Part shown: positions 1 through 39,899 of the stretch, in pieces | Layout of the letters: each line of letters begins with the position of its first letter | Numbering within the stretch: the first letter of the stretch is position 1 | Origin: Aspidiotus rigidus | Lineage: Eukaryota; Arthropoda; Insecta; Hemiptera; Diaspididae | Assembly: GCA_035079385.1 (NCBI GenBank) | Contig: JAVHKY010000029.1 | Span: forward strand, 3,348,001-3,412,000 | Length of the DNA stretch: 64,000 nt | Direction: 5' to 3' | Notes under the pieces: generated by a model | Database searches by the model: none | What the model was told of the DNA's origin: nothing | Seen by the model: the letters and a program-made list of their open reading frames with translations, nothing else | Translations under genes and position numbers: made by a program

Positions 1-1354
1 TCCAATCTCGTACTTCAGCTGATTTATGAAAAATTACACACATTGGATCCGACTTCGAGAATACATCACAATCTAGTAAATTCCTGTAGAACAAATAACT
101 TTATAGAAACACCATTCTCTAGCAAACACTTGAAAAGTGGAATCAACAGCAGTTGCAAATACTTACTTGCAAGATATACTTATTTCAACTTCAGAAGTAG
201 GATTACTCGACGTACCGGGCGTGAATACAGCCATTCTAGTATTGAAAATATTTGTATTTTAACGAATGAAAAAACTGTAGAAGTTAGAAAAAATACAGAA
301 TTAGTAGGCGTATGGGTGATCGATGATTAGGGTGGACTTCTTGTTACATTCTAAAAATTAAAAGCAAAACTAGATTTACCTCACTTGATGCGTTCCACGG
401 TCGAATTATGATATATCAAGAGCACCGAAACAAAAGGAAGATGCAACAAGGCGAAAAACTTGGGTAGTACGGTGAGCGAACTACAATCTCATTTCATTCA
501 CTAGATAAGAATATTAAATCTAGAGATTATCGTCTGGTTGATAGTTCACTCACTGTAATCATGACAAAAATGACTCATAACTTTTCCTCATAATTTTCAT
601 TTCATTAAAACTAACCATGCAAAAATTATTCGACGCTGTTGTATTCGAAACCCACAACAACTGATCCATTATAAAGGTAAAGCAGAATTGTATTGGAATC
701 TACAAATACAAACATGATTAATATTGTTTATGAATGAAAAATGTATGGCTGTGGCTGTTTATTTATGGCGTTAGCCTCGACATTAGCGAACCTGATTTCG
801 ATTTTTTCATTCATCTGGTCCAATCAGATACAGCCTCGTCATCAAAATACTCAGTGCATGCAGAATTTCGAGGAATAAAATAAAAGCTCTTTGTTTTTCC
901 TTGACATGACTTTTTTTCGCGCTATTATTCAAAAATCATTTCTCCATTTTGAAATGCGTCTTATCAATAAAAATAAGACAGGAAGATGTCGCATCCGCGA
1001 TCTTCCTGAAAGTTGTTTCTCTGTCAAAAATCGGGAGTTTCAACTATTTATTGGCAATATTTGCCCTTTAATTGAATAGAAAAAAATTATTTGTCAAAAT
1101 TATGGAAGTTAAATCGATAACACGCCACTGAAGATGACGTCCCTGAATATTTTCTAATACAAAACTTGTGATCGGAGGAAGTAAGTTCTGTTGTTCGCCT
1201 GGTATAGCCAAAAAGTATTCAATCAGTGTCAGCATTCAACTGGCAGTAGTACGACTTAATTCTCAAAAATATTTATCTTTACAGTTTTATTGATTGTTCT
1301 TGCGGAGAAAGCTGTACAGTATCAATTATACAATTTAGTATTCGGCATTTAAAA
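1..1354. other. gene-less 5' flank of the condensin gene
   Basis: No recognisable gene. A reading frame at about 43-330 (+) stays open for roughly 95 codons and ends in a TAG. It starts at a TTG rather than an ATG and resembles nothing I know, so it could be the last exon of an upstream gene or chance. The stretch just before 1355 should hold the condensin promoter and 5' UTR. I see no clear TATA box or initiator. Confidence 0.5.
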
Positions 1355-4300
1355 ATGGATTCTCCTAGCTCAGTACCGGCGAACAGGCGGTCAAGAAAGA
1401 TCGCTCCCATTGGCCAAGTAAGCAATAAAAATGTGACTTTATTCTAGAAATATTATAGTATTCCCAAAATACTGAGATGAAACAAAACTTTAGTCGTGGG
1501 TTGCTCAAGCAGTCACGATTTTGATTTCTGGCATCGAATAAATAAAATTGTAGAACACTTTTTCAGTTCAATAAAAGTCTTGGTTGATTATAAACACGAT
1601 TCTTACTTTCTAATGTTGATAATTATGATTCATTCACTAGACCTGAAAGTTGAAAATTCCATTGCTTGTTGAGACATTTCTACTGTGACCCAACGTCGCA
1701 GATTATTCATAATTCTCTACTGAGAATATGGCCAATATTTACCCATTCAAAAAATTTTTATTTGTTATTTCATTAAAATGCAGGCCGATGAGATAGTAGC
1801 TGCAGAAGATTTAATGGATGTGGAAGACGAACGTCTTCGTAGTCGACAACAAGCGGTTGACGATTATGAAAATCTAAGAAGATCGAACGTGCGATTGTCC
1901 ATCTCGGAAAAAAGTGTTTCAGAACATTTTCAAAGTTGTATTCAGCTTGCAGCAGAAAATGTGAGTGTAGTTTGTCCAATGCGCACTTGAACTAAAACTC
2001 AAATCTGGTCCGTTTTCTATTCACTCTTTCGTTTTCAATTTTCAGAAAATTAATACCAAAAATGCGTTCAACTTTAAACTAATAGATTTACTGCACAGCA
2101 TGTTTAATAAGAAGAAACCAATCAAAGATTTTACAGTAAGAATGAATGTGTGGATGTATCAAAATTTGATCTGCCTCTTACCGAGACTTTTCTTCCTCAG
2201 GAAGTATCAAGTTCTTTAGATGCGGGTGTCAAGATCTATTCATGCCGAGTGGATAGCGTTCATTCAGATACTCTGAAGATGGCTACTACCGTTTGTTCGA
2301 GTAATAAAGGTCGACACGACGAAGAAGATCAAGTCTCGGACGCTGGCGATCCAAAAAAAAAGAAGACAAATCGAAAAGTGAGTTCTTTGGCAGTGCTCAA
2401 GAATCAGGGAAATTCAAACTTTCAAAATCTGAACCTTTCTATTGCAGACGAAGAAAACTACGATTGCAAAATCAAAAGATATTGATCGACCGTCATCAAA
2501 CGATTGTGAAAACTGTCCATACAATATCCTTACTATCGATAGTTACATTACGAGCAGCGCCATTTTCGATACGAACAAAGTATGCTGGCACTTGAATGCG
2601 TTACAAAATTTTTGGGAGAACGAAAAACCCGTCCGCTTTGAGCATCTAAATATTTCTGTCGATTCATTTCCTGGTAAGGAAAGAAAGATGAGAAAGACGT
2701 TCTGAATCAGTTCTATGATGTAATTTTTATTCTTGATTACTTTTTCAGACGTACCCGATGATATTGTCATCTGTTCGATGTTCAAAAATTTTCGTTTCGG
2801 AGAAGATACGTCCTACGTGAAGCCGCTTGCAGAGGAAAAAATGTCTTCAGCTTTCAAGATTGATTATGAACCACCAACTCATGATGAAATTTTTGGTTGG
2901 TTTCCACTTTTACAATTCTGAAGTAAAAAATGAAAATAAAAATCACATATTTTTTCCTTACAGATGACGACGATGTATTCCAAAATGATGAAAATATTTT
3001 CGAAGCTTCTAATGACGACATCGTGGAACCGCAGGATCACGTAGCGTGCCTCTCTAAAATGATGTCGTCCTCGGAATTCGTAACAGAAATTTCAAAACTA
3101 ATCTCGTCCGAAACATCGGATTATCGTTACTTCGACTTCCGGCAACTTCAAAAGAAACTTCATCCGAGGAACACGCAACATTGGGCTCCGTTGAGAGAGA
3201 AAAGTAATTATCGAAAAGTTCAACATATTGAGCATCCATGGCAAAGAGGGTTGAACAGTTTTGAAGTTTTACTATTCTACTTATTTCAAGAACCGATATA
3301 CTACTCCGTGAATATCAGAAAAATTATATTCAGATGCTTGAGAACTTCGTGTTGCAGAAAAGTAGAGGAAAATAATAGGCAAGACTGGACCAAAAATAGA
3401 GATGTGAATATGAAAGGAATGAAGCGAGAGGAAGGGCAAAGAATTCTTCCTTTACTTCTCACCTGTAGACATCTGAGCATGCCTTTAATTCCAAAGCTCT
3501 TTTTGCCAGAAGAGTCGAATCACAGAATCTGAATGTGACTGCAGATCCTTTCTTCTTGTCGATAAATAAAGTTGACTAACAGATTAAATCAACTTTCACG
3601 TTTGTTCTTGTATTTCGCTCCTGGTCTACTCCACGTTTTAGGATACTTTTCTTGTCTCAAAAAAATAGGGGTTGAAGCAACGTGACTGAAAAATATTATA
3701 TTTGGCATTTTGTACGTGTTTGGAATCAAGATATTCCATGTTCACAGCCCCAATTCTTTTAGTCAAGTTTTCCTTTTTTTGGGTCGATAGTTTTATTCGG
3801 TTGTTATATTCGCATAATCAGTTTTCAAGCTTTTGATACTTTTATGGTGACTCTTCAATCAGTGATAGTGAAATTGTAGAACAGATTAGTATATAACTCC
3901 AATAAATTTAGGTATTGTAGGAGGAAAACGGATCAAAGAAGAAAAGAAGGTACCGATCAACTTCCTGAATGACGACAATGATTTTAAAGTATTCGACTTG
4001 AAAAATGATCCTTCGTGTACATTGAATACAGTCACGTCTCGAGAAAAATTTTTGATGAAACAAATTACCGATTTCAGCGTGAATAAATTTTTCAGGTTTT
4101 TGTTTTTCAAATTATGGCGGTAAGTTTGGTTGTTACCGGTATTTCTAAATATTTCCTCGTTTTAGATTGAATGTGTGGCGAGAAATGTTCGTAATTCAAA
4201 ATGCAAATGATGCCGATGAAGACCCATCTGAGTTAGAAGAAATGATTGATGATTATAATTATGATAATCCGAACGATACTCAAAATACCTTGCCCGAGTT

Positions 4301-5127
4301 TCACGAGGTAAATGAACGTACCAACGACCTGTGTTCAAAGGAAGAACTTTTTTCTAATAAATTTTGATTCATGTAGGATGATTATTGCGACGAACAAGCA
4401 AATGATACTCCTGGAGATGTGCACGAAGCGATGGAGAAAACCGCATTCCTGAAAGATAATTTGGTCGAGGTACCCAACAAAGTAAGTATTTGTTTTAATG
4501 CACGTAGATAATTCAAGTCAGTAACTGAAGAAAAACCAATTTACTCGTTTTTTATAGGTAGCGAAAATCCAGTTACCATACACGATGAAAGATAAATCAG
4601 TAAATATGAAGGAACTCAAGTCGAAAATATGGAGAGAAATCGAATCGTCTGAAGAAGAGGTAAGTCTTCTTACTTTTCGGCTTCGAGATGAATTTTTTCT
4701 TCCTCTCATTTGTTTTACCGTCTCCATCACTCTTTTCTTCAATTTGCATACAACTGCATGATGATAGCGTGTTCTAATCATGATCTCACGTGAATAGTAT
4801 ATTCACTGTTTTTTTTTTTTTTTTTTTCTTCTTTCTTAAACACATTATTTGCAATCTTCACTACGGTTGATGAATGGTAAAATTAATACTTTCTATTTGT
4901 AGGTAAAGGTCGAATCTACGAAAGAACCGATCACGTTTGTCGAAATTTGTAAAAAAGTCATGGGCGAAGATGACGCTAAAAAAGATTCGGATCTTAGTAT
5001 TCCGATTATGTTCAACGCAATTTTACAGTTGGCCAACGATAAAACCTTAGCTTTGTCTCATTCAAAAGATCAAGGTGATTTTATTGTTTCCGTCGATTCT
5101 GTATTGTCGATTTCGAGCGGTTCCTAA
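1355..5127 (+). CDS. barr: condensin complex subunit 2 (barren / CAP-H kleisin), about 12 exons
   Basis: This is the kleisin subunit of condensin I, which bridges the SMC2 and SMC4 heads and recruits the HEAT subunits to compact mitotic chromosomes. Exons inferred from reading frame and GT-AG borders: 1355-1417, 1784-1960, 2046-2135, 2201-2377, 2448-2673, 2749-2895, 2964-3203, 3912-4119 (or from 3921), 4166-4307, 4377-4481, 4558-4659, 4903-5127. Together they give 1902 nt, about 633 aa including all phase matches; vertebrate CAP-H is about 710-740 aa. Family signatures: ENKINTKNAF near residues 79-88 (the kleisin N-terminal region), KIYSCRVDSVHSDT, an acidic middle, YDNPNDTQNTLPEF, and a C-terminal block starting VAKIQLPYT and ending in SIPIMFNAILQLANDK (winged-helix region that meets SMC4). 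The ATG at 1355 opens a 21-codon first exon before a GTAAGC donor. The least certain borders are the exon 6 donor (GTTGGT), the exon 7 donor (GTAATT) and the exon 8 acceptor. Confidence 0.9.
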
Positions 5128-5297
5128 TCTTATTTCCTTCAAATATTATATCACCGTGTAAATACGGTATCTCTTATTTATTTATTTATCTATTATTTTT
5201 TTTACTTGATTTTTCGTTGAATCTCGTGTGATTATTTTATTATGTCGGAATTTCTATTTTTATTTTTCTGCATTACGACGTAAATGTAATGTAGAAC

Positions 5298-5303
5298 ATT
5301 AAA
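5298..5303 (+). terminator. candidate poly(A) signal of the condensin gene
   Basis: ATTAAA lies about 170 nt after the TAA at 5125-5127, in AT-rich DNA before repetitive sequence begins. It is the common variant of AATAAA. The assignment rests only on motif and position. Confidence 0.35.
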
Positions 5304-5579
5304 TCGAATTATTTCTTTTAAGCTGTTGTTCTGTATTTCATGAGGTTGAGCCCCGTGGTTACCATTGGGATCCTACTTGTAGCCAGGAATGTCAAGCTAT
5401 TTGTCATTGACTTTGGACTTCAGCTTAAGGCTTTCAGTCGATTGTTTCATCAACTTAAACTCACAGCTATTGTCAACCCTTCCCAATCAGCTTATTAATG
5501 TTTGACTTTTGGCGTTTTTAGTGTTTTTAAGATTGAGATTACTCTTGGAAAATTATCCCAAAAAATTTCACGAAAAATC

Positions 5580-6010
5580 ATAACTATGTACTACCTGTAT
5601 TATATTAGGCTTCCTCATGGGGATTACTCTTGAAAAATTGTCACAAAACCTCCTTAGAGATTGGGTTCATTATACAGTACAGTAGCCTTCATTATACTGC
5701 GCTTAATATGCATTACACACTCGTACTAGCCTTTCACAGTATACTGGGCTTGCTCTTCGGGCTAACGTACTGTATCCTAGACTACACTAGGCCTGATATA
5801 CAATCAACCTGGCTTGGAACTATATTGGCTTTCATGTATCAGCCTAATTATCATAGTGTACTAGCCTCCACTAAACTGGGCTTAAACTAGGCTGCTATAG
5901 TAGGTTGAGCCTTGATTTTATAGGCCTAATATATACACTATACTAGACTAAGAAGACCTCAAAAGCTAGTAGCTTAAAATATTGTGTACTAGACTAAAGA
6001 AGTCAAACTA
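5580..6010. repeat. TATACTAGGCCT-type repeat debris
   Basis: The stretch is built from recurring short phrases such as ATACTGGGCTT, ACTAGGCCTGATA and TATACTAGAC. The same phrases recur near 11.8, 15.1, 16.05, 19.2, 29.45 and 61.05 kb. It is part of a diffuse interspersed family whose ends I could not define. The open frame at 5630-5890 is made of this repeat and is not a gene. Confidence 0.55.
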
Positions 6011-8300
6011 GGTTACCACACATTATTTTCCTTTTCATGTACAAACTTAGTTTAGCAGGCCAAATCGACGGCTGAAGCTTAACATCCCTATGTCTGCAAC
6101 TTCATATTATACTAATTGCAACTGTAATCAATTGCAAACCATTATTCCAGCCGCGTTTCAAATTTTCACAAGCTCTTTAAGTATATTGGTCATGACTTTG
6201 ATCATATTTTTGGCTAGTTGCAAGAAAAATCCGCGGGGAGTAGACCTATTTTGTCCCGACTGTAATATAGTGCCTCCTCAACTATAGACCAGGGATGGTT
6301 AGCTAGCCAATCAGGAAAAATATTAGCAGTAGCCAGCTGTTTTATAGTGATTCAAAACCAAACTTCTAACGGCTAACAAAAGAGACTATTTTCCTCCTAT
6401 TTGGTCTCGTCAGGACGATGGCGCGCTGGCGTCACAACCAGTTGCAGTGGAGACTATTTGATTTTTATCCTAACGTTGATAAGAACAACCAATAACAACA
6501 CTTGAAACTGTCCTAACGCTGATAAGAGTTTTCTCTTGACGAATCCAAATTGAAATCAAGTTAGTAACCAAGCCTTTCTACAGCCAATGAAATTAGCTCG
6601 GCTGATATTATGGCTATTTTTTGCTGAGGATGCAATTGAGCTTTTCAGATTTTATTTTGATGTATAGCAGAGGTACTACAGTTTGAAATGAATTGTTTGG
6701 TGCAATTTGTTACTACTTGGCGTTTAGTCAACTGTCAAGTTCATTTTTTCTCTTTGCATTATTGTTTCTTGTTTGATTAATGGTTAATGATTATTCAGTC
6801 ACGCCATTCTATTACCATTGACTGAGTATTCAAAAATAGCCTATCTTATTATTCAGTATTTACATTTACAGCAAACATTTAAATTCATTTTCGTGACTGG
6901 ACATTTTTGCGACAGTTGGACGTGTTATTCCACACAGTTTTTCAAAGACTAGTAAAATTATACCATATTGTTGTTTTTTTTTCCTTTTTTTTTTTTTTTT
7001 TTTTTTGGGGGGGGGGTTCTTCAGCTGTTAGCTAGTTCGTTAGCTACCCAATGTGATTGGGTTAGGCGTTCAATGATAGCCAAAGCCAATCGATTCAAAG
7101 GGTAAGTTTTCAGACAATGCAATTGTCTAAGCATTAAGCGGCCGTGCATGACCCAGGTAAATAAGATCAAGGTATTGCAGTCAAAAATTACAGTTTCAGC
7201 TCAAACTTAGAACCTTGGAAAATTCAACTTTTGGAAAAATTCAGCTAATTTCCGGCTTAATTCAGTTGATTTTCGACCGATCGATATGAAACGGTCAGGA
7301 GAATTAATGCTTTCGAGCACTTGGGGAAGATACCTACTCACCAATCTGTTTTCATCTAGATTAGAAGACTGCACTACAGGCTTCTATAGCTGAAATTGAA
7401 CCGGAACCTGTCTTTCTCATCTTTGTCAATTCTTCGGAAAAACCAATCTGGCCTAAGGAGAGGAGCAATTCAACTTGAAATTTGAACACTCATTCTCCTC
7501 TTTAGCAGGAATCAGGGGAGCTAGAAAAAAACTGAAAAATTGGCTTATTTTGGCTAAAAGGCTTAGAAAGGTTTAAATGAAGGAGGTTTTCAGCTTCGCT
7601 CCTATTAGTAAAGATTCGGCTGTATTTGGCTTTCAGCTGGCTGCAATACTCTGAACAAGATGATATACGCTTCGTCCATATAACCACAGGCCGCCGGCCT
7701 ACTCTATGTAAAGCCGAAATATAGCAATATCACAACATTGCATTCCAAAATTTTTAGATACAGATTTTCGTGACAAGAAAATCCCCCTAAAGGTCAAAGT
7801 TTTTGAAATTTTATTGATAGCGCCAAGTAAAAGAGTTGGTTTTAATAAAAATCACTAACTACTCTCATACATGATCTCGTTCTTCAGCTTGTTGATAGAA
7901 GAAAAAGAAAACCTAAGTAGAAATAATACTTGGTTTTTCCATACGACCTCTCAGTAAGAGGAAATTCAGCGATCGCATTCGAAGTTCCTTAAAATGTTGT
8001 AGGTAAGTACATTAACACAGTTTTCAACAACTTTTGCAAACTTATAAGAAGGTTCAATTCACACTAGAGGTGACTAGGCTGTTATTTAACAAATATTTGA
8101 ATCTTGCAAAAGGTAACTAACTACTTCACAAAACTGGTAATTTTTATAATATTAGAAGTATCTATAGAGTGCCTGTCTTCAAGAGTTGATGATCTCTTTG
8201 TGATGAGATTCATCAACACCTTACTGCCTTTGAAAATCGGCATGTTCAAGCAACAATCACCCCATTTACTTTTCCAAAACGCGTTCAAATAAATCAATAA
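6011..8300. other. gene-less intergenic DNA between the two convergent genes
   Basis: No coding exon is recognised. From about 6290 to 7700 there are scattered TTAGCTAGC / GGCTAAC phrases, shared with about 11550-11600 and 18280-18560, which suggests decayed repeats. A T-run followed by a G-run lies at about 6970-7017. Short open frames such as 7502-7687 (-) and 8104-8292 (+) show no family features. Confidence 0.5.
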
Positions 8301-10329
8301 TGAATATTCACAATTAATTTTGTATTTCATTCATCTGTACCAGCTGATCCATTCTTACAATATAAAAACAAAGTTTCATAAAATAACTGTTCACGTTATT
8401 GATACTTATTAATTGCTATTTTCTCTTACAGCTTAAAGACACATATGTATATATTTCTGCATATATAAAAAATTATCACATAAATATCTTTTTTTCTTCT
8501 TTCTTTCTTTATCCGTTAATCATTTTTTACATGCAAAAATGTAATGTAAAATTCTTATAACTTATGTACAATCAAAAATTCTAATTTAGAATAACTTCTT
8601 ATACTCTAATAAGGACAGTACTTTGTCAAAGTAAATAATGTGAAAAGAAAGAATTAGAAAAAAAGAACAAACAGATGAGGAGAGAGAAACACAAAAATAA
8701 ACGTTCAATTCTTTCCAAATACGAAATCGTAGCAAAATCAAATGAAATAGAAATCTTCGACACTTTAGAAGATAAATTACACAATTTTCAATTTTTTTTT
8801 CCTTTTTTTTTCTCTTTTTTTCATCAATCATTTGAAAATAAAATAATTCGCAACATCAATGCACAACACCGTGCAATAAATTCAATCAATTTGTACTTAA
8901 CCAAACTTAACCTCTTTTTTTTTCTCTTCTTTTTCATTTCTAGGTAATCGAAGAATGAGAAATACAAAATAAAAGTAAAATAATGAAACATTATACACTA
9001 AAAAGTTTCGACATTGTCTTTTTTTCCATAAAAATTAGAAAGGAGAACAAAAAAAAATATTTTTTATTAAATTAATAACAAAAAAATGTGCAAGCTATCA
9101 AACAGGCTCGCAATTCTTAAAAAATTTCAGGACATTCAAAAAGGAAAGGAGAAAAAGGGGAAAATATGAAGACAAACATAGGAATTAAAATGGAGAATAA
9201 TAAAAATGAAGGATTGATACAAGCGGGGGGGGGGGGGCGCGCAAAAAAAAAAGATGAAAATAGAAACAGACGAGTCCATTGTGTCATTGGAATTCTACGA
9301 AGATTTACAAAAGTTTTCGCGAAACAAAAATTAAAAACACAGTAATTAGCCGATCAAATGGGCGAAGAAAAAAAAAAAAAAAAAAAACATGAAAATTCAC
9401 GCCATTGTTACAAAGTATTTACATATAACCATAAGCACCTAGGATCCCCTCATCAAAACGAAGCGAAGTTATTCTAAATTGAAATTTTGATAGGTGTGTT
9501 AGGTTTTTTGCGGAAAACTGATGACGAACTTCGGCGAAAAAGCGTACGCGCTCCTGAAATGGTTTTCAGGCAAAAATGTTCTCGTTTCAATTTTATAGAA
9601 TAATATACATCGTTATCATTATAAAAGATCACGCGGATTTCAGAACGTTCCGAATGTTGTATACAACTGATTTTCTCATCCAAAATTCAATTAAAAGTTG
9701 AATCGAAAAATGATCTGCATACGTGAAGTTATTAGCGAAGTTCGTCCGAGAAAAAAATATTAATTAAAACATTTCTCGTGAACTTCTTCACATTCTCCGG
9801 TCGCAAGATTACCATAAAGATCAAATACGTTACTCATGTCAATCCAATATTCCTCATATTGAAGACAAAAAAAAAAGAAAAAATGCCGCCTGCAAACGCA
9901 CAATCTCTAATAACTTGACGTAAAAATGTAGATTTTTTTTCAAAAAAAACTACGCAAATATGACGAAAATATACAACAAAAAAGTGAAGTATCGTCTGTA
10001 ACCGAATATAAGTTGAATCGAACGAGTACCCAACCTAATACATTGAAAGATACTTGAGAAAAAAAATGAAAGGTTACTACAATAAAGAAAAGTGGGAGAA
10101 AAATTAAATCTAAATTTCTAAAATCATAAGTAGAAAAAAAAAAAAAAAAGTTAAAACTGAAATTCAAGTTGAAACGACGTCAAGAGAACTGCATCCAATT
10201 TCATTGTTTCCGAGTAATCGACATCTCAATCACTTATCCCGCGCGTTCGCTATCGAATTTTTCATGCCTTGGCGGAACATTAGCGTATGTACAATGATCA
10301 TCCACATTCATAGCTTTTCGACCGTCCTT
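8301..10329 (-). other. probable CtBP 3' UTR and downstream flank
   Basis: This is AT-rich single-copy-looking DNA between the CtBP stop and the repeat-rich intergenic region. It contains T-runs at about 8788-8820, a G-run at about 9226-9237 and A-runs at about 9370-9386 and 10135-10149. The open frames at 8586-8947 on both strands are low-complexity artefacts. No second gene is seen. Confidence 0.4.
9063..9068 (-). terminator. candidate poly(A) signal of CtBP
   Basis: The minus strand reads AATAAA here, about 1.26 kb beyond the CtBP stop codon. The DNA between (9070-10329) is AT-rich with simple A and T runs and no transposon signature, as expected of a long 3' UTR. The true cleavage site could lie elsewhere. 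Confidence 0.3.
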
Positions 10330-37007
<26,678 letters not shown>

Positions 37008-37058
37008 GAAAAAATACGAGAACAAAAATGAATTATTACAATGAGTCGATTTTCAGGA

Positions 37059-37340
37059 CAGAGTGTCTACCGAATTCAAAAATTGAAGGACTGTAAAAGC
37101 GTGTTCCACAAAACCATTAATTCCAGTTGTGTAGCAAGGGGATACGGCGTCAGGGGGGTTGGACCTCCTCTGAACTTGAAATTACATTAAAAAAGTCCTA
37201 CTCAACCTGGGAATTTAAATTTAAGTTTTTTATTGGTTCGGAATTTGAATTAGTGAACTTTTATTGGACCATTTTTCGAATATTGGACTTCCCCTTTTTT
37301 TTCAGGGTTTATTGGATTTATAGGGGCGGTAGACACCCTG
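37059..37340. mobile_element. short DNA transposon A6 with 5-bp TSD, upstream of CtBP
   Basis: It opens CAGAGTGTCTACCG and ends CGGTAGACACCCTG, and is bounded by CAGGA on both sides (37054-37058 and 37341-37345). The interior has TATTGGACTT/TATTGGAC repeats rather than ACTTGAC, so this is a divergent subfamily. It lies about 50 bp beyond the candidate CtBP leader. Confidence 0.85.
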
Positions 37341-37599
37341 CAGGAACATTGTTACACTTCTTTATTTATACTGTATAGTGTATACATATCTAAAGTAAAT
37401 AAAACAGATGAGAAACAGAGTCACGATCGTGACCGGACTGCAAGAAACACTCGCGCATGAATTAATTATCACCGTCGATACAAAAGTTTACAAACCTTTC
37501 GAATGCTCACCTGAGCACAGAAATAGATGAGCGAAAGGTTAGAGAGGGGGGGGGGGATTTCAACTTGAAGGTAGAGATCTTTGATGACTACCAGAAAGA

Positions 37600-37765
37600 G
37601 TACACTCAATAGCCTCGGAGCCTCGTACGGAGGGGCTTTAGATCAACAAAAGGGTGGTTCGAATCTCGGTCGCCCAAACGATCAAAATTTCCAACTTTAG
37701 GGAGGAAGATAGGCGCGGTATAGACATGAAACATTCCAAGAAAGAAATGAATAAGACAAAAATGC
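37600..37765 (+). mobile_element. tRNA-derived SINE, second copy
   Basis: A B box GGTTCGAATCT lies at 37656-37666. After it come TCAAAATTTCC and AACTTTAGGGAGGAAGATA, corresponding to the sequence downstream of the B box in the copy near 32.8 kb. The head is more degenerate and no complete tRNA fold is seen. Confidence 0.4.
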
Positions 37766-39890
37766 CGGCCTTTGAACGGTATCCGAGGTTTTCCCTCGAC
37801 CAATAATTTTCAAGAAATTAAATTGAGACCCCAACGCAACCAAATTCACACAAAGAATTTACTCGTCTCCTCGAATTAATGGCGATGGCGACTCCGATCG
37901 AAGTACAATAATAAATTCTTTAAAATTACGTCACAGTGCCATTCGGAAAGGTGAACACACCTGGGCTCCCAAAGAATTCTTTGTACGGTTGAAAAATCCT
38001 CGACACTTTTCCGACCACTTAAATTCTCTCACTCTGTTTTCCGAAAGGATAAAGGTTTCGAGAATACATTGATACTATATTCCGAGTAAATGGAATGGCA
38101 TGACCCTCTATGAAAAATATGAAGATAGAATTGAATTTTCGTTTATTTTTTACCCCAACTTTCCCGTATTATAAATAAAACATCGACCGTACACACCGAT
38201 AAACTTTCTAATTCATCATTCCTATGCTCCTCCCTTATTATATATTTTTTTCTTGCTTCATCGTAAAGTTTTTAAGTTGACGAAATAAATAAAATATGAA
38301 TCTCGTGAATACGACGACAGACGAAATTCTGACGTGGAAGAAAAACATTGATATATATTTTTTTCCCCCTTCTGTCTTTTTTTTCCTTCAGACTACGAAA
38401 CGACAACGTAAATTTCGTACACAGAATATACGTACATTATATTATACGAAGATATTACACGAAAATGTTCGTGCAAGTTTAGAATCACCGCAATTATAAA
38501 ACAAACTCGAGTATATAAACGTACACAACGAACATACGTAAGCGAGCAAACTTTTTTAAAAAGTTTATCATAAACTGTGCTACGTAAGTAAAACACCAAA
38601 ACATTGAAACTTGAGAGAAACTTTTCCAACTAAGTGGTCAGCGTTAAAACTGAATTTTCAAACAGCCGTGGGATTGGCCCGAAGGAGACGAAGAATCTCA
38701 AGGATAAATGTGTAACATTTTGCGCGCGGCTGATAAAGAAATTTTATTTCGATCTCTGCAGCCATCATCATTTGAATTTCTATCAAGGGTCCAATACCCC
38801 GCCCTCCAATGCGTCTGTCATTGAATAGCATCACATACACAGCTTTTGCAACAATGTTGGTACCTTCGATTTCTACAAACAGCGTCAACGAGCGAAAGAG
38901 CTGAGTGAGAAACAAAGAAAAGGCGAGAAATTATGATGTTCAAATAGAACCTGCTTCCAATTTGGAAAAAAACAATCCAAATATAAATCGATAACGTGTT
39001 CGAACCTCGCGTGTGCTCACGAAACGTATAACGACGTATATCATCGACGGTAAAATCAACAGTTCTTGTTTGAAAAAGGGGGGTTCAATATTTTCGGAGC
39101 AAGATAATTGTACACGACCCTAGAATAGAATGTGCAGTATATTTACGACGCGATGACGATGCTGATATTGAGAAGAAGTACATACCGACACTTCTCATGT
39201 AATTCGACATCACAGCTGGTAAGAGAACTAATTAACACAAAATACGTGTATGACGAATGAAGACTGCCACTAGATTACGAAAAAGCTTGCGAGAACAATT
39301 CTCGTGAAACGGGCTGTGCCTATCAGCGATAAAACGACGACGCTTCCTTAAACTTTCAACTCAGTTACGCGACGAACTCGCGAAGTATAAGTTTTTTGAT
39401 AGAAACGCACACGAGTCTGAGGCTTCAATGCTCAAAGGCACAAATACACACAGTTTCGAGATGACTGCATAATATTGCTATACATACGCTGGCAATACAC
39501 TTGATTCGAGTTTAGAAAAGTTTGTAGACATTAACTCTACGTAGTACGAAAAGGAAAGGAGGGGAGGAGGGATAACTTGAAAATTTTCAATTATAATTAA
39601 TAATACCTTCAACGTGCGTGGTTGTGGCTGGAGTCATTATTAAGACATGAAATGGCCGAGGGGATGAGAAAGAACAGAGCTTCAGACAAATGAAAACAAT
39701 TACCAAATACACCCACAATATCCATAACTTTGTGTTTTATTTTTGATAGGTGAGAAACATTTTTCAAAAATATCGCGATTACGCAGTTGAATCGCGTCAA
39801 CTGATACCAGAATCCGTACAAACTGACTCCTTACCTGCCTCAACCACAATTTACACTCCTCACGCATCCATTCTCTCCTCATAAACCTGT
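37766..39890. other. gene-less single-copy-looking DNA upstream of CtBP
   Basis: AT-rich with CpG-containing patches. The open frames at 38296-38915 on both strands share no family feature. It could hold CtBP regulatory DNA, but I see no defined element. Confidence 0.4.
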
Positions 39891-39899
39891 CATCCATTC

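Noticed and set aside
5630..5890. 86-codon open frame
   Set aside because: It lies entirely in TATACTAGGCCT repeat sequence and starts at TTG; no protein family features.
8586..8947. Overlapping open frames on both strands rich in Lys or Phe
   Set aside because: Low-complexity A/T runs in the probable CtBP 3' region.
37600..37700. Functional tRNA gene
   Set aside because: Only the B box is convincing. The acceptor and anticodon stems do not pair, so it is treated as a SINE fragment.
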